Assembly (NCBI GenBank): GCA_947501325.1
Contig: CANMVC010000005.1
Coordinates: 22,319 to 86,318 of the forward strand
Source of the DNA: an uncultured Sphingomonadaceae bacterium
GTDB taxonomy: Bacteria > Pseudomonadota > Alphaproteobacteria > Sphingomonadales > Sphingomonadaceae
Direction: 5' to 3'
DNA length: 64,000 nt
A program made the position numbers and the translations under genes. Shown here piece after piece: positions 9,071 to 17,966 of the stretch (position 1 is its first letter; every line of letters begins with the position of its first letter). A model generated the notes under the pieces. It was not told the origin of the DNA. It saw nothing but the letters and a program-made list of their open reading frames with translations, and made no database searches.

Positions 9071-11356
9071 TCAGACAGGCTCCACCGGATCTGGCGCAAG
9101 AGGAAGCAGCACCGTAAAACGCGCTCCACCCTCTCTTAGATTTTCTGCGCGAATTGTACCGCCATGGCGCTCAATCACCGCCGCAACAAAGTTCAATCCT
9201 AGCCCTGCACCTTTCACCGCTCCTTTGGAGTCGAGATCGTTGCTTGCAAATCGATCAAACAGATGATCAAGCATATCCTCTGCGATACCCTTGCCCTGAT
9301 CGGTTATCGTCACCGATACAAAGGCTTGTTTGTCGAGCGCGATCGTGCGGAGCAATATCGTGATGACACTCTTGTCCGGGCTATATTTGATAGCATTATC
9401 AATCAGATTGGCGAAGGATCGATAGAGGCTCGACGGCTCCCCTATGATGAAAGCGCCTTCGGTGTGATCCTCCACCGATGATGTGATTTCGCGCTGCTTG
9501 GCGAGCGGCCAAAGGCTGTCATTGGCTTCAATTACCAGATCAGACAGCAGAATGTCTTCGCCGGAAAATTCACTGGATTTAATCCGCGCCAAACCTACGA
9601 AATTATCTGCCAGCGCCAGGGTCCGTCGCGCATGTTGCTCTATGCGCTTATTGCTGTCTGTATCATCCTGATCGTCAAGTAGCGCCAGAATTGCAGCCTG
9701 CGGGGACCGCATATCATGGGACAGGAGCTGCAGCACTTCCTCTCGCTCCTGCGCGGCATTTGCCACCTCGGTAATGTCGGCGAGATAGTGAATATGCCCG
9801 CGCAACTCTCCTTCATCGGACAGAACTCTGGCCCGCCGCATGGCGAAAACCTCGTCATTGAGCGAGGTGAAGTCGACATAATCATGTTCCCGCAAATTCT
9901 GATCGAGCGCAAGATAGTCTTTCACATCGTCCAAATCTTCCGGTGCAACAAAGCGTTTCAACATGTCGTCGAGCGCCAGATCCTGAGCGCCGTCTTCAGC
10001 GCCCGTCTGGGCCAGTTTGTTCACGAACTTCACTTTTCCGTCCAGGTCGGTGACGAACATGGGGTCGGGTAAATTAGTCAGCGCATCGGAGATAAACCGC
10101 CGCAAATCGCGAACATGTTTAATAGCGTGGGCCAGTTCCTCAGCCTGTTCCGTGACCAGGTCGACTGGACCAAGCGGTGCCTGCAAAACCGGAATATCAG
10201 GCGTTTCCGATCGGTAGTTTTTTAGTTCATCATCCATAAAGTCGCTTGTCGCCTGCAGCCGGCGCCAGCCCCAAATCGGATAGACCAGAGCCAATCCAAC
10301 CATTGCCGCGCCCGGCGCAAACCAGATCTGGAAGGACAGCAAAATCGCGCTGGCGGATAAAATAATCACCACCAGTCCCAGCGAAACGAAAATAGTCGTT
10401 CGTGGGCGCCAGCGCCAAAATCCTATCAACAAAATCCACGTCGGAATGAGCGATAATATAATCTGCGTAAATGTGGATACAGGTGTGACAAACCGATCAG
10501 CCGTAATATCGCTGAGCAAATTGGCCATAATCTCCACACCAGCCATGGTGCCACCGTCACCCAGCGGGACCGGGTGTTGGTCGCCTAATCCCTGGGCTGT
10601 TGCACCTACCAGGATGATTTTGTCCTTTAGAAATCCGGAAGGAATCTCATCGTTCACAACAGCCGCATAAGAAATCTGGGAAAATGCACCACGGTTTGCG
10701 TAGGGCATAAGCAGCGGCTTCTGGCAGTCATCATGGCGTTGGAACGCTGGTGACATGCCACCGTTGATGCTGCGATATACCTGTTCCATCAAATGCGGCC
10801 AAATTGTCTCTTGGCTAGCGGTATGATCCGCTTTTCCGCCGAAACAGAGGGCTGTCCGGCGGACCACGCCATCGCGATCAAACAGCAGATTGACGTGACC
10901 AATAGCGCTCGCCGCCTGTTTCAGCGGCGGAATCGGCTCTTTAATGTCAAAATCAGTGCCGTTGCTTCCGGGAAAAACAAAATGCAGCGGAAGAATGAGA
11001 TTGTCGTTTTGCGCAGCGGCATCGGCCAACGCCAAATCTTCCTCGCCATCACCAGGCTCGCTCAGCAATATATCAAATGCGATGGCTTTCGGACTGGCAT
11101 CAGCCAACAGGGTCAATAATTCTGCGTGACGGGTTCGCGGCCATGGCCATTTCCCAAAAGCCGCCAGACTGTCTTCATCAACAGCAATGATCAGAATATC
11201 GTCGGGTGCCTGAGGCCGGTCATAGTCTGAAATTCGGTCGTAAAGCAGGTTATCGAAACCCGAGAGGCTGTTCCAATGGATCAGCCCGGCAACAATCAGC
11301 GAGGCCGCCAAGGCCACCCCGGCCCATTCAATACCCAGGCGGCGACGTAGTTTCAT
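9071..11356 (-). CDS. CHASE2-PAS histidine kinase
   Basis: After a first membrane helix (about residues 12-30) comes a large extracytoplasmic CHASE2 domain (about 33-285, with FDNLLYDRISDYDRP and FGKWPWPR). Two or three further helices (about 290-365) lead into a cytoplasmic PAS domain (about 420-530). A HisKA domain with LLSHDMRSPQAAI and an HATPase domain with NLIDNAIKYSP, DQGKGIAE and GAGLGLNFV follow. All kinase boxes are intact. It is the last gene of a unit with an OmpR-type regulator and a periplasmic LysM-FecR protein, so it very likely phosphorylates that regulator, with the FecR protein as the sensing partner. Confidence 0.93.
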   Translation of the reverse strand: MKLRRRLGIEWAGVALAASLIVAGLIHWNSLSGFDNLLYDRISDYDRPQAPDDILIIAVDEDSLAAFGKWPWPRTRHAELLTLLADASPKAIAFDILLSEPGDGEEDLALADAAAQNDNLILPLHFVFPGSNGTDFDIKEPIPPLKQAASAIGHVNLLFDRDGVVRRTALCFGGKADHTASQETIWPHLMEQVYRSINGGMSPAFQRHDDCQKPLLMPYANRGAFSQISYAAVVNDEIPSGFLKDKIILVGATAQGLGDQHPVPLGDGGTMAGVEIMANLLSDITADRFVTPVSTFTQIILSLIPTWILLIGFWRWRPRTTIFVSLGLVVIILSASAILLSFQIWFAPGAAMVGLALVYPIWGWRRLQATSDFMDDELKNYRSETPDIPVLQAPLGPVDLVTEQAEELAHAIKHVRDLRRFISDALTNLPDPMFVTDLDGKVKFVNKLAQTGAEDGAQDLALDDMLKRFVAPEDLDDVKDYLALDQNLREHDYVDFTSLNDEVFAMRRARVLSDEGELRGHIHYLADITEVANAAQEREEVLQLLSHDMRSPQAAILALLDDQDDTDSNKRIEQHARRTLALADNFVGLARIKSSEFSGEDILLSDLVIEANDSLWPLAKQREITSSVEDHTEGAFIIGEPSSLYRSFANLIDNAIKYSPDKSVITILLRTIALDKQAFVSVTITDQGKGIAEDMLDHLFDRFASNDLDSKGAVKGAGLGLNFVAAVIERHGGTIRAENLREGGARFTVLLPLAPDPVEPV

Positions 11357-11418
11357 AGGTCGTCAACTCTCCCATATGGAGTTATGGAAACTCCCCATCG
11401 ACCTCTGCGATTAAGCCG

Positions 11419-12792
11419 CTAGTTCGCCACCGTCAATTTTTCATAGTCGGTCCATTTCTGGAACACATCCTCGTCTTCTGGATCCGGAGAATATTGCGTC
11501 ACGCCGACGCGCCAGTAATAATCACCGTCTGGCAAATCGGATAATGTGAGGACATCCTTGGTCAGTCCGGCTTCATCGACTATGGGAACGGCATCGACAC
11601 TGCCGAGAGTCAATTGGAAACGATAGGTCCGCTTTCCGCTACCAGCGCCTGTCCATTTGAACCGATAGCCAAAATCGCCCGCATCCGCGCTCCCGCTCAA
11701 GGTGCTGAGCTGACGCTTGAATGAATAGGTCGCGGGCATGCCTTCAAACCCATCTTCGCCAAAGGCGGTGGCTTTACCAAAATAGCGACCGTCCGGAATG
11801 CCTGCCAAGCTTATGCTGGTGCCTTCGCTAAATTTTTCTCCGATAATATCTACAAAACCGGCATCCGATGATATCAATATCCTGTGCGCTACAGCGGCAG
11901 CACGGGGCGCAATGGCAAAGTCCAAACTTTCTTCCGATTGCACTTTCGCCGGATCAAGCAGTTCAGGTGGAGACAGAAGATCGGCCGTTGCAATTTTGCC
12001 AGTAACAGTTGCTGCAGCGCCCGTACCAACTGGAACGGAGACGCTCGATTTTGCATCAAAGCTGTCACCCGCCGAGACGTCGACCGATCCTTCAACCGTT
12101 TCGGAATAAGCTGTTCCTGTTTTTTCGTCGACGCGAGTCCGGTAATCCGTCCCGCGCACAGCGGACACTGCAACGGGCGTTCTAACCCGATAGCGATCGG
12201 CCTTCTTGTCAAATGGTGTGACTTTCGAGCGTATCCGGCCGCTATCGACGGCTAGCTCATAGTCGACGCTATCGGTCAGTAATATGTGGCGTAGCCGGGT
12301 AATCCGCATCTTGCTGTTCGAGGGCATCGAAATGCGCGATCCATCTTCGAGCTGCAATGTCAGGAAACTACCGGCCGATGTCGCAAGCCGGCTGCCTTCA
12401 CCAATTTCAAGGCCTTTGACGGGTGTGATGACACGCCCGCCATCCGCTATCGCGACATTGCCGCGAAAAGCGCTCAAGCTGGCTTCGCTCTTTCGATATT
12501 TCAGGAGGCGAAAGGGAATTGAAACGGTCTTCCCCACCGGAATGAAACGGGGATTGGCGATACGATTAATGCGCTGCACAGTGACATAATCCGATCGCTT
12601 GCGCATATATTTTGCAGCCAAGCCGATCAGCGTGTCGCCCTTCTTAAACACATATTCCACTTGCGCATTATCTGCGGCAGTCTGGGCTTGAGCAACAATC
12701 GGTATGATTGAAACCGGGGCCAATGAAAGCAGGACCGAAAACCGCAAACATCTTAAATATCTGCGCTTACTTGTCCCAATGGCCATGATCAT
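11419..12792 (-). CDS. Periplasmic LysM-FecR domain protein
   Basis: Following a signal peptide ending near ALA-type residues (VAQAQTAADN), a LysM domain (about residues 47-95, YVFKKGDTLIGLAAKY) is followed by a FecR domain (about 130-245). The FecR part has the characteristic VRTPVAVSAVRGTDYR. The rest is beta-rich, possibly Fn3-like repeats. LysM should hold it to peptidoglycan. FecR domains normally sense or transmit signals to ECF sigma factors, but no sigma factor is nearby; it lies instead between a response regulator (ATGA overlap with its stop) and a CHASE2 kinase. I infer a periplasmic sensory subunit for that kinase. Confidence 0.88.
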   Translation of the reverse strand: MIMAIGTSKRRYLRCLRFSVLLSLAPVSIIPIVAQAQTAADNAQVEYVFKKGDTLIGLAAKYMRKRSDYVTVQRINRIANPRFIPVGKTVSIPFRLLKYRKSEASLSAFRGNVAIADGGRVITPVKGLEIGEGSRLATSAGSFLTLQLEDGSRISMPSNSKMRITRLRHILLTDSVDYELAVDSGRIRSKVTPFDKKADRYRVRTPVAVSAVRGTDYRTRVDEKTGTAYSETVEGSVDVSAGDSFDAKSSVSVPVGTGAAATVTGKIATADLLSPPELLDPAKVQSEESLDFAIAPRAAAVAHRILISSDAGFVDIIGEKFSEGTSISLAGIPDGRYFGKATAFGEDGFEGMPATYSFKRQLSTLSGSADAGDFGYRFKWTGAGSGKRTYRFQLTLGSVDAVPIVDEAGLTKDVLTLSDLPDGDYYWRVGVTQYSPDPEDEDVFQKWTDYEKLTVAN

Positions 12793-13484
12793 GCCCCCTT
12801 GTTTAACGTCTCCAGTCGATAACCATAACCGAAAACGGTAAAAATCCGAAATCCGTTTTCTGGCGTGAGCGATAATTTCGACCGTACCCGGGACACATGC
12901 ATATCGAGCGTCCGTGTGGCAAGATGCGCATTGGTCCGCCAGACCGTCTCCATGATGTAACGGCGCGACAAGGTCCGGTCACGGTTACGAAACATCAAAT
13001 CGGTCAGCTCAAATTCCTTGGCAGTCAGCGCAACTTCGGTATCGCCATGCCGTACTTTTTGCTCGATACGGTCAAGTATATATTCGCCATATTGGGCTTC
13101 AGTTTCCATCGCGGATGAACCGCTACTGCGTCTTAGAATCGCGTTAATCCGGGCTGCAATGACGGCAGGGTCTTCCGGTTTGGTTATATAATCATCGGCG
13201 CCCGCGTTTAAGGCCTCGCTAATGTCCTGTTTAGCGGTACGACTGGTAATCATCATGACTGGTGGCCGATCGTCCACAGCCGTTTCCATCCATTCCAGAA
13301 TCTGGAGCCCTGTTTTACCCGGCATGTTCCAGTCCATGATTACGAGATCGAAAGTGTCACGCAACAGAGCATTGGTCAAAGCATTACCATCAGCAAAACC
13401 GACATAAATATGGCCTTGCCCTTCAACAATTTTCCCTAAGAATTCGACGATTTCCTTATCGTCGTCTGCAATCGCAATACGCAT
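12789..13484 (-). CDS. OmpR/PhoB-family response regulator
   Basis: This is a receiver domain (residues 1-118) with the acidic pair in IADDD, phospho-acceptor in VIMDWNMPGKTG and the lysine in YITKPEDP. A C-terminal winged helix (about 130-228) has ALTAKEFELTDLMFRNRDR and TRTLDMHVSRVRSKL. It is the first gene of the regulator / LysM-FecR / CHASE2-kinase unit. Its stop overlaps the next start (ATGA), implying translational coupling. Tandem TTTACAT repeats about 120 bp upstream could be its own binding site. Regulated genes are unknown. Confidence 0.93.
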   Translation of the reverse strand: MRIAIADDDKEIVEFLGKIVEGQGHIYVGFADGNALTNALLRDTFDLVIMDWNMPGKTGLQILEWMETAVDDRPPVMMITSRTAKQDISEALNAGADDYITKPEDPAVIAARINAILRRSSGSSAMETEAQYGEYILDRIEQKVRHGDTEVALTAKEFELTDLMFRNRDRTLSRRYIMETVWRTNAHLATRTLDMHVSRVRSKLSLTPENGFRIFTVFGYGYRLETLNKGA

Positions 13485-13600
13485 AGATGCTCCCCGATGA
13501 TGAATGGCAATAACTCAATTGCCTTCACCCTTAATAAATTCCCAACCCGAACTCTGTTTACCTCTACTTTTGTGGACTTTACCAGAACTAGTAACCGTAA

Positions 13601-13617
13601 TTTACATTCCTTTACAT
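13601..13617 (-). promoter_or_regulatory. Candidate response-regulator box (tandem TTTACAT)
   Basis: Two exact TTTACAT copies start 10 bp apart (13601 and 13611), in a region that also holds TTTACC and TTTACCAG upstream at about 13556-13583. Direct repeats at one helical turn are the usual layout for PhoB/OmpR-type dimers. The nearest OmpR-type gene starts 117 bp away, so autoregulation is plausible. This is an inference from spacing only. Confidence 0.4.
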
Positions 13618-13765
13618 AAATCCGGATGAATTCTGCTAAATCAGGGATGAATCAAAGATGCGATCTATGAACCGCACGGCCACAGCAGCTTCCACTCCAT
13701 ATAATAGCGGGCACCATAACCGCCATTGACGGTTGCAGAGTGATTCGTTTTTCCGGAAAAGGATT

Positions 13766-13840
13766 TGGTTGGGGTGGCAGGATTCGAACCTGCGCATGGC
13801 GGCATCAAAAGCCGCTGCCTTACCACTTGGCGACACCCCA
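13766..13840 (-). tRNA. tRNA-Gln (anticodon TTG)
   Basis: Read on the minus strand, the 7-bp acceptor stem TGGGGTG/CACCCCA, the D arm, the anticodon stem GCGGC/GCCGC around the loop TTTTGAT, and a canonical T arm with GGTTCGAATCC are all intact. The anticodon TTG decodes glutamine. The discriminator base is A and CCA is encoded (13766-13768). Confidence 0.96.
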
Positions 13841-13920
13841 ATATAGGCTGCTTCATTCGTCAGCGAAGGGGCCTAATATCCAACTTACCCCAAAGGGGCA
13901 AGGGGCAGTTACAGCTATTT

Positions 13921-15018
13921 TCAGAACAATCTTTTCACCCAGCCATGCTTGTCTTCGGCAAGACCCCGCTGAATGTCGACCAAGCGCATCCGCAGTTTTT
14001 CGGTAAGTTGTCCAGGACCGCCGCTGCCAATCGTAAAATCGCCGTCTTTTGAACGGACGGTTCCGACAGCCGTAACGACCGCCGCTGTTCCACAAGCGAA
14101 GGTTTCGCGCAATTTTCCGCTGGCCGCATCTTCACGCCATTGATCGATTGCATAAGCTTCTTCACTGACTTCCAGTCCTTCTTCCCGGGCCAAAGTCATG
14201 ATGGATTCTCTTGTTATACCGGGCAATATCGTGCCGGTTAGAGGTGGCGTGATCAACCGACCATCATCCATTACGAAAAACAGGTTCATGCCACCCAGTT
14301 CTTCCACCCAGCGCTGTTCAGCAGCATCGAGAAAAACAACCTGATCGCAATCCTGCTCGATCGCCTCGGCCTGTGCGACCAGGCTGGCAGCGTAGTTACC
14401 CCCGCATTTGGCGGCGCCTGTGCCACCGCGAGCAGCCCGACTATAGTCCTGCGAAACCCAAATCGTAATCGCCGAAGCGCCAACCTTAAAATAAGCGCCG
14501 GCGGGAGAAGCTATCACCATGTAGAGATATTCCTTTGCCGGGCGGACGCCAAGAAATACCTCACTTGCGAACATGAACGGCCGCAAATAGAGCGATCCGC
14601 CTTCTGCGGACGGGAACCAGTCACGATCAATCTCAACCAGAGATTCCACAGACTTCAAAAATAGATCTTCCGGTAGTTCAGGCATGGCCATACGCCGCGC
14701 AGAATCCTGAAACCGTCGGGCATTTTGCTCTGGCCGGAACAAAGCCGTCGTCCCGTCCGCCAAACGATAGGCCTTCATGCCTTCAAATATTTCCTGCGCA
14801 TAATGCAGCACAGATGAAGCGGGATCCATCGGGATCGGCGCGCGTGCTGTTACCTTGGCATCATGCCAGCCTTGCCCATCGGTATAACGGATGACCACCA
14901 TGTGATCGGTGAAAAGGTTTCCAAAACCAGGATTTTCGAGCAACTTGGCCCGTTCGGCGTCGGCAACCGGAGCGCTGTTCGGTTCGACAAGAATTTCCAG
15001 ACTATCGTCGTGCGCCAT
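13921..15018 (-). CDS. ilvE: Branched-chain amino acid aminotransferase
   Basis: A fold-type IV PLP enzyme of 365 residues, the usual length of the longer (human/yeast-like) BCAT subgroup. It transfers the amino group between glutamate and the keto acids of leucine, isoleucine and valine. Motifs seen: LHYAQEIFEGMKAYR, YLRPFMFASE, the Schiff-base lysine in GAAKCGGNYAAS, and EELGGMNLFFV. The gene is divergent from a MarR-family regulator, with a candidate operator in the shared promoter region, so control by that regulator is possible. It is soluble and cytoplasmic. Confidence 0.96.
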   Translation of the reverse strand: MAHDDSLEILVEPNSAPVADAERAKLLENPGFGNLFTDHMVVIRYTDGQGWHDAKVTARAPIPMDPASSVLHYAQEIFEGMKAYRLADGTTALFRPEQNARRFQDSARRMAMPELPEDLFLKSVESLVEIDRDWFPSAEGGSLYLRPFMFASEVFLGVRPAKEYLYMVIASPAGAYFKVGASAITIWVSQDYSRAARGGTGAAKCGGNYAASLVAQAEAIEQDCDQVVFLDAAEQRWVEELGGMNLFFVMDDGRLITPPLTGTILPGITRESIMTLAREEGLEVSEEAYAIDQWREDAASGKLRETFACGTAAVVTAVGTVRSKDGDFTIGSGGPGQLTEKLRMRLVDIQRGLAEDKHGWVKRLF

Positions 15019-15095
15019 ATTCCGTCACTTTCACTGGACTAATGGGAAGGTTTGGGAGCGTAATCAGTTTACCTTGCAATCACCTAAACAGCATG

Positions 15096-15113
15096 TCAAG
15101 ATACGTCAACATG
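15096..15113. promoter_or_regulatory. Candidate MarR operator, copy 1
   Basis: The 18-bp motif TCAAGATACRTCAACATG occurs here, at the start of the MarR-family gene and 80 bp upstream of ilvE. It occurs again with one change at 16416-16433 upstream of proC's neighbour. Both lie at promoter-type positions, and the adjacent regulator is the obvious candidate to bind them. On the minus strand this copy gives TTGACG and TTGACA hexamers, so it could overlap the ilvE -35 box. Confidence 0.45.
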
Positions 15114-15623
15114 GCTGACATATCTCGCCCCTCTGCTTCACCAGGAGCATCGCCGCTTTTTCTCCGCGAAGACGAGATCAGGCGCGGGGTGGAGCTACTT
15201 TATTTTGGCTATACCCGGCTTACCAATGCGATTGACCAAGAGCTCGCCAAACAAGGGCTGGGCCGCGCGCATCATCGGGCTTTGTACTTCATTGCACGCC
15301 AACCTGATTTGACCGTTGGAGAACTCCTGCGATTACTCGCGATTACCAAACAATCCTTGGGGCGGGTCTTGAAAGAATTGCATGACCGGGATCTGGTCGT
15401 GACAAAAACCGGCCCGCTGGATCGCCGTCAGAAACTGCTGCGGCTAACGGACGCTGGCGCTGCTTTGGAAGCGGAACTCTTCGCACAATTGCGCGAGCGT
15501 CTTTCCGCCGCCTATGTCACCGCGGGTCAGGAATCGGTCACGGGCTTTTGGCACGTGCTGGAAGGCCTGGTTCCGGAAAGCGACCGCCAAATGGTTTTTG
15601 ATCTGCGCAAAGACAAGACCTGA
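15111..15623 (+). CDS. MarR-family transcriptional regulator
   Basis: A 170-residue winged-helix regulator. The DNA-binding core runs from LTVGELLRLLAITKQSLGRVLKEL to the wing LVVTKTGPLDRRQKLLRLT. The flanking helices would form the dimer interface. The frame is open back to 15042, and no clear ribosome site marks any of the ATGs (15042, 15093, 15111). I chose 15111 because it lies just before the conserved domain. It is divergent from ilvE and followed by a rho-independent terminator. A repeated 18-bp motif overlaps its start, consistent with autoregulation. The ligand is unknown. Confidence 0.88.
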   Translation: MADISRPSASPGASPLFLREDEIRRGVELLYFGYTRLTNAIDQELAKQGLGRAHHRALYFIARQPDLTVGELLRLLAITKQSLGRVLKELHDRDLVVTKTGPLDRRQKLLRLTDAGAALEAELFAQLRERLSAAYVTAGQESVTGFWHVLEGLVPESDRQMVFDLRKDKT

Positions 15624-15649
15624 ACAGACGTGAAGTTTACAATATTAAC

Positions 15650-15671
15650 ACAGTCCTTTGGGGCTGTTTTT
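15650..15671 (+). terminator. Rho-independent terminator after the MarR gene
   Basis: A 7-bp stem ACAGTCC/GGGCTGT with a TTTG loop (one U-G pair) is followed directly by TTTT. It ends the MarR transcript 27 bp after its stop. The remaining 230 bp up to the GNAT gene hold no gene I can support; a second ACAGC/GCTGT hairpin near 15792 lacks a T-run. Confidence 0.75.
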
Positions 15672-15907
15672 ATCGCGCCATGGCACTCCTAAGTTCACAC
15701 AAGTCTCACCGCTTCTTACGCACAAATCTGCAAGGCGGGATCGATTATCGGATCAATATTCAAAGCTGAGAAAGAGCGGAACAATATTATCACAGCTCCG
15801 GTGCTGTAGGAAAGCGCCTTGTCTCATTCCTCCTTGCTACATATCGAGGGTGAGAATAGCGGCAAGCTGTTCGACTATCACTACTGGGGCCACCGATTGA
15901 CATCGAC

Positions 15908-16345
15908 TTAGTTAGCGAGTGATTTTTTCATAAAATATCTTGGATAGATAGGCGGCGCGCCATCGAACTGGGCAAATACCTCAAATCCATGTTTTTCATA
16001 GAATGAGCGCGCTTGGAAAGCGTAGGTATCCAGCCACATCAACACGCATTTCCGATTGCGAGCCTCTATCTCTGCCAGTTCCATCAACCGCGACCCCAGA
16101 CCTTGGCCACGCAAATCTCCGGTCAAACTTACAATGTCGATGAGGAACACATTCCAACGCGATTGCCCCCACAAGCCACCCATAAGATCCCGGGTCTCGG
16201 CATGTCGAAGAGTAATGGCGAAGTCGCGATTATTGGGCTCACCGACACTGTCACGTGTGAACTGCCGCAGCAAATCCAAAAGACTATCTTGAAGATCGGG
16301 ACTGGGGTCTTGCTCAATAGCAACTATTGGAGACGTTTTTGGCAA
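15908..16345 (-). CDS. GNAT-family N-acetyltransferase
   Basis: A 145-residue Acetyltransf_1-type protein. The acetyl-CoA binding motif A is visible in LTGDLRGQGLGSRLMELAE (G-Q-G-L-G), preceded by the beta-4 strand and followed by YAFQARSFYEKHGFEVF, the usual beta-5/alpha-4 element near the C-terminus. GNAT enzymes acetylate amines of small molecules or proteins. The substrate cannot be told from the sequence. The gene stands alone, 100 bp upstream of the end of nothing else on its strand; a palindrome at 16412-16435 lies in its promoter region. Confidence 0.88.
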   Translation of the reverse strand: MPKTSPIVAIEQDPSPDLQDSLLDLLRQFTRDSVGEPNNRDFAITLRHAETRDLMGGLWGQSRWNVFLIDIVSLTGDLRGQGLGSRLMELAEIEARNRKCVLMWLDTYAFQARSFYEKHGFEVFAQFDGAPPIYPRYFMKKSLAN

Positions 16346-16411
16346 TGTGACCTCCCCGGCCTGATTTCATTGAATTTAATAAAACAAAAGACTTACTACC
16401 CGAAAATAGTA

Positions 16412-16435
16412 GTCATCAAGATACATCAACATGAC
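16412..16435. promoter_or_regulatory. Candidate MarR operator, copy 2 (interrupted palindrome)
   Basis: GTCAT, GAT, ATC and ATGAC are placed symmetrically in a 24-bp interrupted palindrome. It contains TCAAGATACATCAACATG, which differs by one base from the motif at 15096-15113. It lies between the GNAT gene start (16345) and the end of proC, so if functional it should control the GNAT gene. Confidence 0.5.
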
Positions 16436-16446
16436 CGAAAACCGGC

Positions 16447-17259
16447 TTATCCCTTAGCCTCTTCCGCCATTTCCCGGTTGCGCTCCATCGCCGCTTTCAG
16501 GACATCGTGGAGCAGCGCGTTAACCCGGCCGTCGGCATCCAGCACATCCAGACCTTTGCGTGTAACGCCATTCGGACTGGCCACTTGATTGGCAAGCTCT
16601 CCGGGACTGACATCCGAGCCGGCTGCGAGCGTTGCTGCGCCATCGACCATCGCCAGCGCCAGACGCGCCGCCTGCGCCTTCTCCATTCCCAGCTCCGCTG
16701 CGGAAACTGCCAGCGCATCGATAAACCGGAAAAGAAAGGCCGGACCAGAGCCCGACAAGGCTGTCGCGATATGCATCTGATCTTCATTCTCGAGCCATTC
16801 GGGCTGGCCGAGCGGAGAGAATAGCGCGTTCATCTGGTCTTTGAGGCCGGCATCATCCGTCTCACCGATCAAGATCATCGGCGACTTGGCCACCGTCACC
16901 GCCATATTCGGCATCAGCCGGACAATCTTCCCGGCCTTTGGGAAGGCTTGCCGCAAAATATTGATCTCGGTCCCGGCCAGCACAGACACGATATGGCTAT
17001 TCTCTCCAACCAATGGCGCGAGATGGGCGGCGACATCAGCCAGTTGATGGGGTTTCATCGCGAGCATCACCAGATCCGGTGATGCACTTTGCGGATAATC
17101 GGCCTGTGATTGCAATCCGCCGAGAAGCGCTGAAGCATGGGGCTTAATCACTGTGACTTTTGCGCTGTCCAGACCATTATCGAGCCAGGCCCGGAGGATC
17201 GCTCCCCCCATATTGCCACAGCCGACGAACCAGATGCTGTTAAAGCCTTCGCCGATCAC
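16447..17259 (-). CDS. proC: Pyrroline-5-carboxylate reductase
   Basis: Reduces 1-pyrroline-5-carboxylate to proline with NAD(P)H, the last step of proline biosynthesis. The N-terminal Rossmann motif FVGCGNMGGAIL, LVMLAMKPHQL and the C-terminal dimerisation signature SGSGPAFLFRFIDALAVSA, then QVASPNGVTRKGLDVL, are all present. I place the start at GTG 17259 because AAAGGAG lies 6 nt upstream. The longer frame back to 17310 would overlap the YbjN gene and adds residues before the Rossmann fold. It is 28 bp downstream of the YbjN gene, probably in one operon. Confidence 0.95.
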   Translation of the reverse strand: MIGEGFNSIWFVGCGNMGGAILRAWLDNGLDSAKVTVIKPHASALLGGLQSQADYPQSASPDLVMLAMKPHQLADVAAHLAPLVGENSHIVSVLAGTEINILRQAFPKAGKIVRLMPNMAVTVAKSPMILIGETDDAGLKDQMNALFSPLGQPEWLENEDQMHIATALSGSGPAFLFRFIDALAVSAAELGMEKAQAARLALAMVDGAATLAAGSDVSPGELANQVASPNGVTRKGLDVLDADGRVNALLHDVLKAAMERNREMAEEAKG

Positions 17260-17287
17260 GCTTCGCTCCTTTATGCTGTGGCCACAC

Positions 17288-17794
17288 CTATGCTTCGCCC
17301 TGCGTATCAATCATCGCATGTTCGATGGCGTCCTGCGGACTTTTGTCGCTCCATAAGACAAATTGGAACACCGGGTAGAAGCGCTCCCATTCATCAATCG
17401 CCATATCGACAATTGTCTGGGCCTGATCGAGACCGAGCAATCCGCTGCCGCCCAGCATGATCGCGTGGCGAAACAGCAATATATTATTCGTCGACCAAAG
17501 ATCAAAATGACCCAGCCAAAGCTGCTCGTTAATCAGGCCGAGAGACTCATAAATGACCATTTTTTTGTCATCCGGGACACGGATGTCAGGAAGCAACAGC
17601 AATTGCAGAACATGGTCCTCGTTGCGCCAAATAGCGCGCAACTGATAGCTGGTCCAGTTGCCCTTGATCTCAACGGAAATTTCTTCGTCACTGACATGGT
17701 TGACCGACCAGCCACGCGCCTCGAAAAAAGCAACCAGCATGTCAACCGGCGGCGCCTCTTCCTGATCTAGCTCAGACCAAACATCGTCAAGCAT
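17288..17794 (-). CDS. YbjN domain-containing protein
   Basis: The whole 168-residue protein matches the YbjN (Bact_transcr_reg) family, which resembles type III secretion chaperones in fold: an N-terminal FFEARGWSVNHVSDEEISVEIKGNW and the later LGLINEQLWLGHFDLWSTNN and FRHAIMLGG. In enterobacteria YbjN affects motility and exopolysaccharide, but its biochemical role is not settled. In sphingomonads this gene regularly lies directly before proC, as here. Cytoplasmic. Confidence 0.88.
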   Translation of the reverse strand: MLDDVWSELDQEEAPPVDMLVAFFEARGWSVNHVSDEEISVEIKGNWTSYQLRAIWRNEDHVLQLLLLPDIRVPDDKKMVIYESLGLINEQLWLGHFDLWSTNNILLFRHAIMLGGSGLLGLDQAQTIVDMAIDEWERFYPVFQFVLWSDKSPQDAIEHAMIDTQGEA

Positions 17795-17966
17795 TACGGT
17801 TCCACATCATTTGCATCATTGCCCCTGCATCACGAGCCTTAGTGGCCCAGCCCATCATGCAGAGCAAGGCGGCGCTATGCCTTCACCGATATTGTTTGTG
17901 GGAAGACTGTGGATAATCGCCAAGGCCACCCAAAGACAAAAAGAGCGCCCAAATATGGGACGGAAA

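Noticed and set aside
15658..15900. Plus-strand ORF of 80 codons after the MarR gene
   Set aside because: It begins inside the terminator, and its residues show no family pattern.
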